From contig NZ_BCPY01000008.1 of assembly GCF_001544195.1 (NCBI RefSeq), forward strand, positions 1-64,000: a DNA stretch of 64,000 nucleotides, read 5' to 3'. Shown here one piece after another: positions 10,564-19,618 of the stretch. Position 1 is the stretch's first letter. Each line of letters starts with the position of its first letter. Made by a program: the position numbers and the translations under genes. This DNA is from Tetragenococcus solitarius NBRC 100494. GTDB lineage: Bacteria; Bacillota; Bacilli; Lactobacillales; Enterococcaceae. A model generated the notes under the pieces. That model was not told where the DNA came from, did no database searches, and saw only the letters and a list, made by a program, of their open reading frames with translations.

Positions 10564-11481
10564 TTAATCGGCTTTTCCTAACGCAGCAACAAACCATTCT
10601 TCGAATTGAATTGAATCAACGGATACAGCAACTTTTGCGTTATCAGGTAATTTCAAATAATTCTTTAAATCAATTAATGAAGCACCCGCTGTTAAATTTC
10701 CAGCAGTTTCGATTTCAACCCGTGTAGATACTTCTTCGAATATCTCCGGTTTTAAAATTAAAGCAATAGCTAGTGCATCATACATATTTAAACCATTCGC
10801 AAAACTGCCCCCGCGGTATTTAGAAAATAATTGGTAAAACATGTCCCCAATCTTATTTAGCCTTTTAACTTTTTCTGAAGTCTCTGGCATCACTTTTGCT
10901 TGCCGCCCAACTTGCATCGGAGCAACTCTTATCTTTAGTCCACTGTCAAAAACCATCTTGGTAGCTTCCGGATCAGAAGCAAAATTAAATTCCGATAGAA
11001 CACCAAAATTCCCTCTATCTAATGTCCCTCCCATTACAACGACTTCCTCAATTTTAGATAAGTCTTGCGGATATAAATGAATAAATAATGCAATATCCGT
11101 CAACGGACCTATTCCAACTAACGTAGTGTTTGTCTTATTCTGACTGACTACTTGATGCATGGCTTCAACCGCAGTTAAAGAAGTATCCGCCAATTGAGAT
11201 GCTTTAGGAAAATCGAAACCTTCCATACCTGTTTTTCCATGAATATTACTAGCTTCAATGCTTTCACGTATTAAAGGCTGTTGGCTCCCAGCTACAATTC
11301 TTATATCCTTCTCAAAAAAAGTTAATAACTTTTCAGTATTCGCAACGGTATTATTAACGTTTACATTTCCGAATAAAGGACAAACAAGTTGCACATTAAG
11401 TTCTCTGCTAAACGTTGCTAAAGCTAGCGCAACAGCATCATCAATGCCCGGATCAGTACTTATAATGACATTTTTTTTCAT
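10564..11481 (-). CDS. Inosine/uridine-type nucleoside hydrolase
   Basis: A 305-residue member of the IUNH family. The N-terminal aspartate cluster STDPGIDDAVALALA binds calcium and ribose, and the family segment VVVMGGTLDRGNFGVLSEFNFASDPEA is present in the middle. It cuts ribonucleosides to base and ribose, which fits the ribokinase later in the cluster. The ATG is preceded by AGAGGAG. A cre-like site lies 33 bp upstream, so CcpA control is likely. Base preference cannot be told. Confidence 0.92.
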   Translation of the reverse strand: MKKNVIISTDPGIDDAVALALATFSRELNVQLVCPLFGNVNVNNTVANTEKLLTFFEKDIRIVAGSQQPLIRESIEASNIHGKTGMEGFDFPKASQLADTSLTAVEAMHQVVSQNKTNTTLVGIGPLTDIALFIHLYPQDLSKIEEVVVMGGTLDRGNFGVLSEFNFASDPEATKMVFDSGLKIRVAPMQVGRQAKVMPETSEKVKRLNKIGDMFYQLFSKYRGGSFANGLNMYDALAIALILKPEIFEEVSTRVEIETAGNLTAGASLIDLKNYLKLPDNAKVAVSVDSIQFEEWFVAALGKAD

Positions 11482-11513
11482 ATTGATTATTCTCCTCTAA
11501 AATTTTTTATTAA

Positions 11514-11527
11514 GACAAGCGCTTTCT
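11514..11527 (-). promoter_or_regulatory. cre-like site before the nucleoside hydrolase
   Basis: GACAAGCGCTTTCT matches the cre consensus TGNAANCGNWNNCW at all but the first two positions. Its location just upstream of the gene fits CcpA repression. Confidence 0.45.
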
Positions 11528-11587
11528 TTAGAAGAAATAATACAACATTGTATTAAATAAGCCAACGTTATATTTTTGATAAACAAA

Positions 11588-11615
11588 ATAAAAAAGCCCA
11601 TCTAAAAATAGATGG
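11588..11615 (-). terminator. Terminator of the mannose-family PTS operon
   Basis: CCATCTA (11598-11604) and TAGATGG (11609-11615) form a perfect stem. On the minus strand it is followed by a GCTTTTTT tract. It lies between the IID gene and the nucleoside hydrolase promoter. Confidence 0.75.
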
Positions 11616-11754
11616 ACACATATAATATAATACTATCTTATTTTATTCCGATATTATTCTAATATATAATTAGTTACTAAATATATCATCAACAAGTAGA
11701 ATTTGTTTCAAATATTAGAGATAAATATTTCAACTACAATTTATGCTATTATTT

Positions 11755-12636
11755 CTAATCAGCAGTCCCTATCAACCCAAATCCTGCAAGTACAGCCCCC
11801 AAAATAATCAATATTACTAAAACTGTTGTAGGTTTGAATTGCTTTTTTAATAAATAGTAAGTTAAGAGAGTAATGCCTAATGGAAGTATCCCTACAACCA
11901 ATTCGTCAAGAACATCTTCTTGAATACTTAACGTAACATCAGAACTCAAATTTAAAGTCGCAGGAGATACAACATCCACAAACTGAGCTGCTAGACCGCC
12001 AATAACAATGGCTCCTAAAGTCTGTGCAAAAGACATGACCTTTGGTAACGCTGAACCTGAAAGTAGTTCCTGCACTCCTTCCCTACCTCTTCTGTATCCA
12101 AACATCCAGACATTATATGATAGCACTAGCATAAGCCCCATGTGTAAAACCGCAAATAGTATCGGGCCAAGCACAATATTTCCTTGAGAAGCAAAAGGTA
12201 AAGTAAAAGATAACAGAATTGGTATCAAAGTTCCTTGCCATAGAGTGTCTCCAATACCAGCAAGAGGCCCCATCATTCCAGTTTTTAAACCATTAATCGT
12301 ATCCGTATTTATAGGAGCTCCATTAGCTTTTTCTTCTTCCATTGCAATAGTCATACCCAAAATTGTACCGCCAAAAGCTGCCTCTGTATTAAAAAATTGA
12401 ATATGTCGTTTTAACGCTTCCGACATTTCATCTGTTTTTGGTCCATATAATTTTTTTAATACTGGACTAAGAGAGAAGATCACACCTGTTGATTGAAGCC
12501 TTTCATAGTTATAGTTTGACTGAACAAAAAATCTCCAGCGCCAAAATGATTTAACAATATCTTTTTTCGACAAAACTATATTGTTATTATCTTCTTCTTT
12601 TTTTATTTCTTCGTTATTAAGTTTTTCTTCGGCCAT
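11755..12636 (-). CDS. PTS mannose/fructose/sorbose-family component IID
   Basis: 293 residues. After an acidic N-terminal tail of about 25 residues comes the family start KKDIVKSFWRWRFFVQSNYNYERLQSTG, then the conserved NTEAAFGGTILGMTIAMEE and GPLAGIGDTLWQGTLIPI. The C-terminus is a membrane helix region. It pairs with IIC to form the membrane channel. It is the last gene of the operon and starts one base after the IIC stop. Confidence 0.93.
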   Translation of the reverse strand: MAEEKLNNEEIKKEEDNNNIVLSKKDIVKSFWRWRFFVQSNYNYERLQSTGVIFSLSPVLKKLYGPKTDEMSEALKRHIQFFNTEAAFGGTILGMTIAMEEEKANGAPINTDTINGLKTGMMGPLAGIGDTLWQGTLIPILLSFTLPFASQGNIVLGPILFAVLHMGLMLVLSYNVWMFGYRRGREGVQELLSGSALPKVMSFAQTLGAIVIGGLAAQFVDVVSPATLNLSSDVTLSIQEDVLDELVVGILPLGITLLTYYLLKKQFKPTTVLVILIILGAVLAGFGLIGTAD

Positions 12637-13398
12637 TTAGTATTCTCCTTTCAAATCAAGAGTAGTCCAAATCCAGGCAATAATTGCGCCAAAAATTGAA
12701 AGTGCTAATATTGGCAAACCTGAATATGCTGTTAATAAGAAACCTAGAAGGAAAAATATTAATTTTCCACTTCCATTCATAGCTCGTAAGTTCATCGCTA
12801 TACCTAGTGCAGGAAGAATACCACCAATAGCAGATAAAATATCCAAAGGTCTTCCTGATAATGCATCAACTAACCATTGAACTGCATCTACCCCAAAGTA
12901 CACCGCAAAGGCTACAGGAATAACACTAATAATAAATAAAAAGATTTGTGGCGGCGCGACATGTAGTATGTTAACTTTACGGATATCTCCTTCTTCCGCT
13001 GCTTTGTCTGCCATATGAACAAAAGTTGTATCTACTGTCATATGAACAATCCATATAATCGTTCCCAAAAGTCCGATTGGGATTGCCATTGTCGTAGCTA
13101 CACTAGGGGAAACATTGGCGCCCAAAGCTAAAGCAGTTCCTACCGTACCAGCTAATGCTGGATCCATAGGAACCGACCCACCTGCTGAAATAAAAGCTAA
13201 ATAAGGTAAATTAATTGCTGCGCCAATGATTGTCCCTTGAACTGGATCACCTAAAATGATCCCGACGATGAAACCATTAAACATAGGTCTCAACCAAGTA
13301 TGGTTCCCTAAATGGGTAATCCATGGCGTTCCATCAATACCTAAGTAATAAACAATCCCTATTAAAAAGGCCTGTATTGGGTTTATTGCAATTTCCAT
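12637..13398 (-). CDS. PTS mannose/fructose/sorbose-family component IIC
   Basis: 253 residues and strongly hydrophobic. It shows the IIC features GFIVGIILGDPVQGTIIGAAINLPYLAFISAGGSVPMDPALAGTVG. It forms the sugar channel with IID. Translationally tight with IIB and IID in one operon. Substrate is not readable from IIC alone. Confidence 0.93.
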   Translation of the reverse strand: MEIAINPIQAFLIGIVYYLGIDGTPWITHLGNHTWLRPMFNGFIVGIILGDPVQGTIIGAAINLPYLAFISAGGSVPMDPALAGTVGTALALGANVSPSVATTMAIPIGLLGTIIWIVHMTVDTTFVHMADKAAEEGDIRKVNILHVAPPQIFLFIISVIPVAFAVYFGVDAVQWLVDALSGRPLDILSAIGGILPALGIAMNLRAMNGSGKLIFFLLGFLLTAYSGLPILALSIFGAIIAWIWTTLDLKGEY

Positions 13399-13423
13399 AT
13401 TCTCTTCACCTCAATGTTTTAGT

Positions 13424-13897
13424 TTATAATAATGTCTCAACTGATATCGTCTTATCTGAAGGCACTACTTGGATCTTTAAATCAATACCTTGGTCAATAA
13501 TTTTACGAAAGGCTTCTCTTTCTTCATCGGAAGCGGCTATATTTTTATAAAGCTTTTTTCGTTCTTGATTTTGACCCATTCCACCTACAATCACTGAGCC
13601 AAGCTCCAGACCGTCTTCAGCTAACTTATCAAAAACTTGAGGCCTTTTAGCTAAAATGATGACTTTAGCTGAATCAGGAAGTTCACTAATTTTTTCTTTT
13701 GCCTCATCTTCGGTGAACACATCTAATTTAACGCTTCTAGGAACCGCCATTTTCATCATATTTGTATTAAACGAATCTGCTGCAACATCGCTATCAACAA
13801 TAACGATATGGTTCCCTCCTGAATATTGTAACCACTGTGTCATTACTTGCCCGTGTACTAAACGATCATCTATTCTTGCTAACACTATTTTTGCCAT
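13424..13897 (-). CDS. PTS mannose/fructose/sorbose-family component IIB
   Basis: 157 residues. The phospho-acceptor is His15 in RIDDRLVHGQVMTQW. It receives phosphate from the separate IIA protein encoded earlier in this operon and passes it to the incoming sugar. Normal length for a free-standing IIB. Confidence 0.93.
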   Translation of the reverse strand: MAKIVLARIDDRLVHGQVMTQWLQYSGGNHIVIVDSDVAADSFNTNMMKMAVPRSVKLDVFTEDEAKEKISELPDSAKVIILAKRPQVFDKLAEDGLELGSVIVGGMGQNQERKKLYKNIAASDEEREAFRKIIDQGIDLKIQVVPSDKTISVETLL

Positions 13898-13967
13898 ATT
13901 ATTATCCCCTTTTCATACTACTATCTACTTTTCAATTAAACCGTCTTGTTCTCTTATTCATTGTTCG

Positions 13968-15437
13968 TCATAAATTTAAGTTTTCCGTATAATCAAATAT
14001 CAAATTCGCTAACCTTAAATAGTTTTGATATTTTTCTTCATATGAAGAAATCAACTGTGTTTGTGGTTGAATCATTTGATAATCGCTATGCTCAATATCA
14101 GAAAAATCATTTACCCCGAGAATAGCTAAAAGAGCCGCGCCATGGACAGCTTCTTGTGAAGTATTAATTCTTTTGATAGGTGTCTGCAATATATTGGCAA
14201 ACAACTGTATCCAAAGTTTACTTTTAGCTCCACCTCCTACAATTGAAAAATAAGAGGGGGCTTCTTTATTTTTCATAGCCTCGTATAATCTACGTATCCC
14301 AAAAACTAACCCTTCTAAAACCGCTAAGTACATCGCTTCACGTGTTGTATCTAAGCTTAATCCAGCAAAAGCTCCTCTTAATTTGGGAGAAGCGTAAAGG
14401 GTCTTTTCTCCATTTAAATGTGGAAAAAATAGCACATTATTTTTTCCAATCAACGAAGAAGGTATTTTATCTTGCTCTCCAAAGAAATCATCCGTGTGCA
14501 AAATATTTTCCGCCCACCAACTGTTCACTTTGGCCCCTGCTTGAACCGTTCCTTGTGTAAGAACAGAACTATCCCCTTCTTGAATTTTAGTTACCACATT
14601 TTTCCCTGTTTCTTTTAAATGATGTCCTTCATTAGGAACAGCTACTACTCCTGAAGTACCTAGAGAAATTAAGGGCTGATGATTATAAAAACAGCCTGAA
14701 ACTAAAGCAGAAGCAACATTATCTCCTGTACCAGCTACTACTGGAATAGCCGCATTAATCCCTAGTTTCTCTTGAATTCCTTTTGTCAACATTCCAACTC
14801 TTTTCGAAGAGTAATGAATCACAGGAAAAATCTTCTCAGGTAAATCAAAAATTTGCACCACTTCTTGTGACCATTGATCTTGATAAAGATCAAAAAACGA
14901 AGAAGTGGAAGCATCACAATAGTCAGTCGAATACGTTCCTGTTAACTTCAAGACAAGGTAATCCTTGGCAATTAACACCTTATGGATTTTCCTATAACTT
15001 TCAAATTCTTTCTCCTTTAGCCATAATAAGTTAGCTAAAGGACTCCCTGTAGAAACTATCTTTGCTATCGGCGCGCTTCTACTTGTTTGTTGTAATTGCT
15101 TCTTTATTTTAGGAATCATCTCTTGTGTACGTGTATCATTCCATAAAATAGCTGGACGAATCGCTTGTTTATTTTGGTCAACAAAAACGGTGGTATGCAT
15201 TTGGCCAGTAATTCCAATGCCTGCAATGAAGTCAGATGAAAATTGTTGAAAAAGTTTTTTCAGACCTTTCATCACAATTTTCAGCCATACATCTGGCTCA
15301 ATTTCATTAAAGTTTTCCTTAGGTGTAAGGTAATGATAATTGTATTGTAAGTCAGCCAATGCCTTCATTTTTTGATCTACAGTAGTTAATTTAATGGAAG
15401 TCGTTCCAATATCGATTCCAATATAAAGTTTTGACAT
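13968..15437 (-). CDS. FGGY-family carbohydrate kinase, xylulokinase-like
   Basis: 489 residues. The N-terminal phosphate loop YIGIDIGTTSIKLTTVD, the GITGQMHTTVF segment, the adenosine motif GGGAKSKLWIQLFANILQTP and QEAVHGAALLA are FGGY hallmarks. Length is as in xylulokinases and gluconate kinases. It is unusual next to a PTS, because the sugar would already enter phosphorylated. It may act on an unphosphorylated by-product or on a ketose phosphate. AAAGGAG supports the start. Confidence 0.85.
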   Translation of the reverse strand: MSKLYIGIDIGTTSIKLTTVDQKMKALADLQYNYHYLTPKENFNEIEPDVWLKIVMKGLKKLFQQFSSDFIAGIGITGQMHTTVFVDQNKQAIRPAILWNDTRTQEMIPKIKKQLQQTSRSAPIAKIVSTGSPLANLLWLKEKEFESYRKIHKVLIAKDYLVLKLTGTYSTDYCDASTSSFFDLYQDQWSQEVVQIFDLPEKIFPVIHYSSKRVGMLTKGIQEKLGINAAIPVVAGTGDNVASALVSGCFYNHQPLISLGTSGVVAVPNEGHHLKETGKNVVTKIQEGDSSVLTQGTVQAGAKVNSWWAENILHTDDFFGEQDKIPSSLIGKNNVLFFPHLNGEKTLYASPKLRGAFAGLSLDTTREAMYLAVLEGLVFGIRRLYEAMKNKEAPSYFSIVGGGAKSKLWIQLFANILQTPIKRINTSQEAVHGAALLAILGVNDFSDIEHSDYQMIQPQTQLISSYEEKYQNYLRLANLIFDYTENLNL

Positions 15438-15458
15438 GAAATGACTCCTTTAGCCCAC

Positions 15459-16502
15459 TTAATCGAAAGTGATCATCGTTTTTAAAGTTTCTGGACGCGC
15501 ACCATATTCAAAAGCTTCAGTGGCGTCGGTATAGTTAAAAGTTTTATCTAATAATGTTTCTACATCCACTAAACCTTTTGCAATCAATTGAGTAGCGCGA
15601 TAAAAAGTTGCAATCGTTGGACTAACTGTCCCTGTGATCGTCCTTTCTTGCGAATGAACAGCTCCCATATCTGTTGGAACCGGCTCATTAGGATGCATAG
15701 AACTAAACATCAACGTCCTACCACCTTTTGCAGTAAAGTCTAACGCCTGTTGAGCAACATTAGGATTTGCAGTAGTATTAAACACAATTTCTGCTCCTCG
15801 CCCCTCAGTTTGTTGTTTTACAAATTCGATAGCATCACCTTCTGTCGGATCAAAAGTAATATCTGCACCTAAATTTTGTGCTAATTCTTGTCTGTCTTTA
15901 TTTGGTTCACTAACAATGACTCGCGCACCACGTAGTTTAGCTAGTTGAACATGAAGTAATCCCATAACACCGCCACCGATAATTAAAACATCTTGTCCCA
16001 AAGCAATTCCGGCTTTTTCTACGCTGTTAACTACGCAAGCCACAGGTTCAGTAAATGCACTTTTTGTATAAGGAATCTCCTTAGGATATTTATATAGGTC
16101 TTTACTTTTTACTGCTATATATTGCGCTAGTCCAAAGAAACCAGAAATTCCGTCCGGATTTTGAAAAGTAGTTGAAGTATATACTTTGTTACATAAATTT
16201 GGGCGACCTGTTTTACAATAATGGCATTCTCCACAGTTAGGAATGATATATTTCACTACATGATCTCCTACATTAAAATGATCACTATCAACTTTTGACC
16301 CGATTCGAACGATCTCACCGCTAAATTCGTGTCCCCCAACACGTGGAAAAGTATAATCAGATTCTCCGGCATAGTCACGAAAGTCATTAGTGCATAAGCC
16401 ATTGGCTCGCACTTTCATCAAAACTTCATCTGCTTGAATCTCTGGGGTGGGTAACTCTTGGACCACAATTTCTTTTGCTCCAACTTCGACTACTGCTTTC
16501 AT
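15459..16502 (-). CDS. Zinc-dependent medium-chain dehydrogenase, polyol-type
   Basis: About 347 residues. Catalytic-zinc residues are seen in NGLCTNDF and GGHEFSGE. The structural-zinc cysteines are in NCGECHYCKTGRPNLC, and the NAD-binding glycines in IIGGGVMGLLHV. This pattern fits sorbitol, threonine or galactitol-phosphate dehydrogenases. The ATG at 16502 is better spaced from GGGG than the TTG at 16508. It lies between the FGGY kinase and the aldolase, so it likely oxidises a sugar alcohol or its phosphate. Exact substrate unknown. Confidence 0.85.
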   Translation of the reverse strand: MKAVVEVGAKEIVVQELPTPEIQADEVLMKVRANGLCTNDFRDYAGESDYTFPRVGGHEFSGEIVRIGSKVDSDHFNVGDHVVKYIIPNCGECHYCKTGRPNLCNKVYTSTTFQNPDGISGFFGLAQYIAVKSKDLYKYPKEIPYTKSAFTEPVACVVNSVEKAGIALGQDVLIIGGGVMGLLHVQLAKLRGARVIVSEPNKDRQELAQNLGADITFDPTEGDAIEFVKQQTEGRGAEIVFNTTANPNVAQQALDFTAKGGRTLMFSSMHPNEPVPTDMGAVHSQERTITGTVSPTIATFYRATQLIAKGLVDVETLLDKTFNYTDATEAFEYGARPETLKTMITFD

Positions 16503-16519
16503 ATCCAATACACCCCTTC

Positions 16520-17356
16520 CTATTTAACATTTACTTCTTCAATAATGGACTCTACTCTGCCCATAACATTTTTTACTGCTTCTTGCGATAACCCCATTAA
16601 ATTAAATTCATTATGATTTTGTTCATAAGCTTTTCCATAAGTACGGATGAATGCTTGGCGTAGGTCAGATCCGTAATTTACTTTTATAAGGTTTCTCTTT
16701 TTAGCTTTTCTTACTTGATCAAAAGGTATTCCTGAACCACCATGTAAAACTAGAGGCACAGAGGATTTTTTTACAATTTCGTCTAGTAATGGAAAATCAA
16801 GGTTCGGTGTTAACTCCATTCCGTGAACATTTCCAATAGACACGGCCAATAAATCACATCCCGTTTGCTCAACAAATTCCCTAACATCTTCTGAAGAAGT
16901 TTTCGCATCTTCTTCTAACACATGATCATCTTCTTTACCTTGAATGGCTCCTAATTCCGCCTCGACAGGGATGTCAAAGAAATGACAATATTCAACTGTA
17001 CGTTGAACTTCTTTGATATTTTCTTCAAAAGATAGGTGAGAAGCATCTACCATAATGGAAGTAAAACCAGCATCTATACAAGCTTTAACATCTTTAAAGC
17101 TTTTCCCATGGTCTAAATGAAGTGATACGGGGGTTGACTTATCCTTCATCACGCTATTCACCATATCCGCGATAATCTTTGGGCTAGATAATTTTAAATT
17201 ACTAGACGAAATAGCGATATAACCACCCAACCCCATGGCGTCAAAACCGTCAATGATCCCTTTGGTAACTTCATAATTTGTTGTGTTAAAAGCGGGTAAA
17301 AGCAGCCCGTTTTCTTTCCCGTATTCCATTAATTTAAAACCATTAACCAATTTCAT
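16520..17356 (-). CDS. Class II ketose-bisphosphate aldolase (fructose/tagatose type)
   Basis: 278 residues. Zinc-site motifs SLHLDHGKSFKDVKACIDAG and VLHGGSGIP, and the phosphate-binding NYGSDLRQAF, match class II fructose- or tagatose-bisphosphate aldolases. It would give dihydroxyacetone phosphate plus an aldehyde or aldose phosphate. Being in a PTS operon with two dehydrogenases suggests a catabolic ketose phosphate substrate, not glycolysis. Confidence 0.88.
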   Translation of the reverse strand: MKLVNGFKLMEYGKENGLLLPAFNTTNYEVTKGIIDGFDAMGLGGYIAISSSNLKLSSPKIIADMVNSVMKDKSTPVSLHLDHGKSFKDVKACIDAGFTSIMVDASHLSFEENIKEVQRTVEYCHFFDIPVEAELGAIQGKEDDHVLEEDAKTSSEDVREFVEQTGCDLLAVSIGNVHGMELTPNLDFPLLDEIVKKSSVPLVLHGGSGIPFDQVRKAKKRNLIKVNYGSDLRQAFIRTYGKAYEQNHNEFNLMGLSQEAVKNVMGRVESIIEEVNVK

Positions 17357-17487
17357 TTAGGTCATTCCTTTTTGTTATTTATATTATAAAATGCTTTATA
17401 AACGAAGGTGTCTCAAACATTGTTGGATAAGAGAAATAATATAAGTGAGCGCTGATCCATAATAATCACTTTTTTTCTTTAGTCTTC

Positions 17488-17913
17488 TTACTCTTTATCC
17501 ATTTCTTCCATTAAATTAAAAAACTCGTCAATACCCTTTTCGCCAGCATCAATTGCCTTTTCTGTTATAGTATTTATATCTTTTTGTAGCATTCTTTGAT
17601 TAAAAGCTTCAATGAGCATAGGAAGATTCACACCGCATATGACACGATACTGCTCTTTATTTCTGTTGCGTCCGTTCAACACTGCTTGATTGTAAGGAGT
17701 AGCAGAAAAAAGGTCTGTAAACACCATGACATTTTCACTTTCTTCAAACGCATTATTTACTTTCTCTGTCATCTCATCAGCAAAATCCTCTACACTCGTT
17801 TCGTGAAATAAGGTGAGCACTTCACAATTATCTTGTTTTCCCATGATCGTTTCTGCAGCATTCAAAATGCCTTTAGAAAAATCACCATGAGTGGCTATAA
17901 TAATCCCTATCAC
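17488..17913 (-). CDS. PTS mannose-family component IIA
   Basis: 141 residues starting with GTG at 17913 behind GAAGGTG. The phosphorylated residue is His9 in IIIATHGDFSKGIL. Typical fold segments include VMVFTDLFSATPYNQAVLNGR. It hands phosphate from HPr to the operon's IIB. Unusually for these operons it is separated from IIB, IIC and IID by three enzyme genes. Confidence 0.92.
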   Translation of the reverse strand: MIGIIIATHGDFSKGILNAAETIMGKQDNCEVLTLFHETSVEDFADEMTEKVNNAFEESENVMVFTDLFSATPYNQAVLNGRNRNKEQYRVICGVNLPMLIEAFNQRMLQKDINTITEKAIDAGEKGIDEFFNLMEEMDKE

Positions 17914-17936
17914 TTTTTCACCTTCTTTTTTCTTAG

Positions 17937-19028
17937 TTAATAATTAAAATTTAAAATAGCTTTTTCCCAAGTTTTATCATTCGAGATCGAATTCATTGCG
18001 TTTTGAAAGTCTAAACCGCTCGAAACAGTAAAGTGTTTATCCGTTCCTTTTGGCAATATTCGACTTAAAGCTTCTCTGTATTCAGGTAATGTAGTCATTC
18101 CTTCAATCACTTTTTCAAAGTTATATGTGGTAGAGCGACTACTCCCATATAAAGTTAACCCCTTTTCTAACACATCTCGGGTATTAATAGGTGCTTTCTC
18201 TTCTGAAACCCCCATTAAAACGAGTTTCCCTATAGGTTTGAATAAATCAATTGCTTCATTAATAGCAACTGCACTAAAATTGCCACCGGTACACTCAATA
18301 ATAACGTCATATTTTTTCTCAGGCTCTTCGAAATTATATTCCGGTGACATTTTCGTTTCAGCAAAGTCAAAGTGAGCTAATCTTTCAGCATCTGCACCAA
18401 AGACAGTAAAACGTTCTTTCTCTACATGAAACATAAAAGAAATCATACAGGCAGTTAAATAACCAACTGGACCATCTCCAAACAGAGCAATGTTTTTGCT
18501 TGTGTCTTTTAAATCGCTTTCTATATGACTAATTGCATGATTCGAAACAGAGCTAACTTCTGAGAGTACAGCTAGTTCATCTGAAATATTATCGGGAATT
18601 TTAACAAGACAGTCTGCTGGATGTACTAAACGGGTTTGTGCAATACCATCACGATTACTCCCTAAAAACTCAGACCCTGAGGCATAATTCGCTGGTATTT
18701 TCTGGCCTTCTGAAGCTACAGATGGTTGTAAAACTCTGTTTGGAATATTAGGAACAATGGCTACACGATCCCCAGCTGAAAATTCTTCAGATTTTGATGA
18801 TTCAACAATGCCAATACCTTCATGAATTAAGGCCATAGGGAGTTTTTTCTTTAAAACTTCTGCCCCTCTTGATCCGTTAAAATAACGCAAGTCTGCATGA
18901 CAGACACTTGCCATAGTAGGGCGTACTTCTACCCAGCCTTCCTCATAGTCAACAACTTTTTCAATCTCTTTTATTTTAAATGGTTCTACCAAGCTTAGTA
19001 CATTTGTGTTCACTTTATTGCTGCTCAT
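17937..19028 (-). CDS. TarJ-like alcohol-phosphate dehydrogenase (ribitol-5-phosphate 2-dehydrogenase family)
   Basis: 363 residues. MASVCHADLRYFNGSRGAEVLKKKLPMALIHEGIGIV and the nucleotide-binding FGDGPVGYLTACM resemble TarJ/ribitol-5-phosphate dehydrogenases, which use NAD(P)H between ribulose-5-phosphate and ribitol-5-phosphate. No tarI or teichoic acid gene is nearby, so a catabolic polyol-phosphate role is more likely. It is the first gene of the PTS operon, with GGAGG just upstream. Confidence 0.82.
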   Translation of the reverse strand: MSSNKVNTNVLSLVEPFKIKEIEKVVDYEEGWVEVRPTMASVCHADLRYFNGSRGAEVLKKKLPMALIHEGIGIVESSKSEEFSAGDRVAIVPNIPNRVLQPSVASEGQKIPANYASGSEFLGSNRDGIAQTRLVHPADCLVKIPDNISDELAVLSEVSSVSNHAISHIESDLKDTSKNIALFGDGPVGYLTACMISFMFHVEKERFTVFGADAERLAHFDFAETKMSPEYNFEEPEKKYDVIIECTGGNFSAVAINEAIDLFKPIGKLVLMGVSEEKAPINTRDVLEKGLTLYGSSRSTTYNFEKVIEGMTTLPEYREALSRILPKGTDKHFTVSSGLDFQNAMNSISNDKTWEKAILNFNY

Positions 19029-19077
19029 TAATTTTCCTCCAATACTTAATTGTTGAAATAAAACACTAAAGCCTTGT

Positions 19078-19202
19078 TTATTTTAAAATAACGATATATA
19101 TTTTTCGCGTGCAGTTTTTAATTTTTTAACTAAAGAAATTACTTTTTTATCTCCCTCCTTTCGTTTATACCTTTGATAGTGTCTTTCTACTAATTGAAAC
19201 AT
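19078..19202 (-). CDS. Possible short basic peptide in the operon leader
   Basis: On the minus strand an open frame begins at an ATG (19202-19200) and runs about 39 codons with many lysines and arginines. It ends about 50 bp before the TarJ-like gene. It lacks a ribosome binding site at the ATG but has AAAGGAGGGAG inside the frame. It may be a remnant, a leader peptide or chance. I do not recognise it. Confidence 0.2.
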
Positions 19203-19204
19203 AA

Positions 19205-19334
19205 ACAAAAAAGCCCAATTTTCTCTAATCTTAGTTAGAAAAAATTGGGTTAAGCCTTTTATTTAGTTACTCCCCATTACTTGATTTTAAATAAAATAAT
19301 GTTTGATATTATAACGATAGTTTCATTTTGCCAA
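19205..19334 (-). ncRNA. Possible small RNA or attenuated leader
   Basis: A -35-like TTGGCA (19329-19334) and a -10 TATAAT (19308-19313) with a 15-bp spacer lie upstream of the hairpin on the minus strand. They would give a transcript of roughly 95 bases ending at the hairpin. The spacer is short, so confidence is low. Confidence 0.25.
19207..19249 (-). terminator. Leader terminator/attenuator candidate upstream of the PTS operon
   Basis: On the minus strand CCCAATTTTTTCTAA pairs with TTAGAGAAAATTGGG (stem arms 19214-19249) and is followed by GCTTTTTTG. It stands about 180 bp upstream of the first operon gene and downstream of a promoter-like sequence. It may attenuate the operon or end a small RNA. 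Confidence 0.55.
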
Positions 19335-19481
19335 AAAAAACAATATCTTCTATATTACGTTACCCATTAACTAGTACTTTCTCCATAAACCTTTTCTACA
19401 AAATTTTTATTAATATGATCTCCTTTCTATCTATTAAACCTCGCTCTTTTTCCAACTGAAATCATTGTTTTGCGCTTTAAA

Positions 19482-19491
19482 TTGTCTACAA
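19482..19491. promoter_or_regulatory. GntR-like operator candidate
   Basis: TTGTCTACAA lies within the larger inverted repeat AATTGTCTACAACAATT (19480-19496). It fits the yGT-n-ACr pattern bound by GntR-family proteins. It may serve the minus-strand PTS operon. No dedicated regulator is adjacent. Confidence 0.3.
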
Positions 19492-19545
19492 CAATTGGTT
19501 TATAACTAAAAATTTGTCATTTCTCAACATAACTCCCTTAGTGTT

Positions 19546-19559
19546 AAAAAGCGCTAACA
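19546..19559. promoter_or_regulatory. cre-like site in the PTS/XRE intergenic region
   Basis: AAAAAGCGCTAACA matches the cre consensus at 12 of 14 positions, with a perfect AGCGCTAACA half. It lies between the divergent PTS operon and the XRE genes. Confidence 0.4.
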
Positions 19560-19578
19560 ATTAATATAAATAATAGAT

Positions 19579-19618
19579 GATATAGATATCTATATCACTT
19601 TTGAAACCATTATATACT
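19579..19618 (+). promoter_or_regulatory. Promoter and palindromic operator of the first XRE gene
   Basis: GATATAGATATCTATATC (19579-19596) is a perfect 18-bp palindrome. A -10 hexamer TATACT follows at 19613-19618, leaving 16 bp. The palindrome therefore covers the -35 position. A near copy stands at the same distance in front of the second XRE gene. Confidence 0.6.

Noticed and set aside
17437-17460. cre site between the aldolase and IIA genes (GTGAGCGCTGATC)
   Set aside because: Only about 11 of 14 consensus positions match, and it lies inside the operon.
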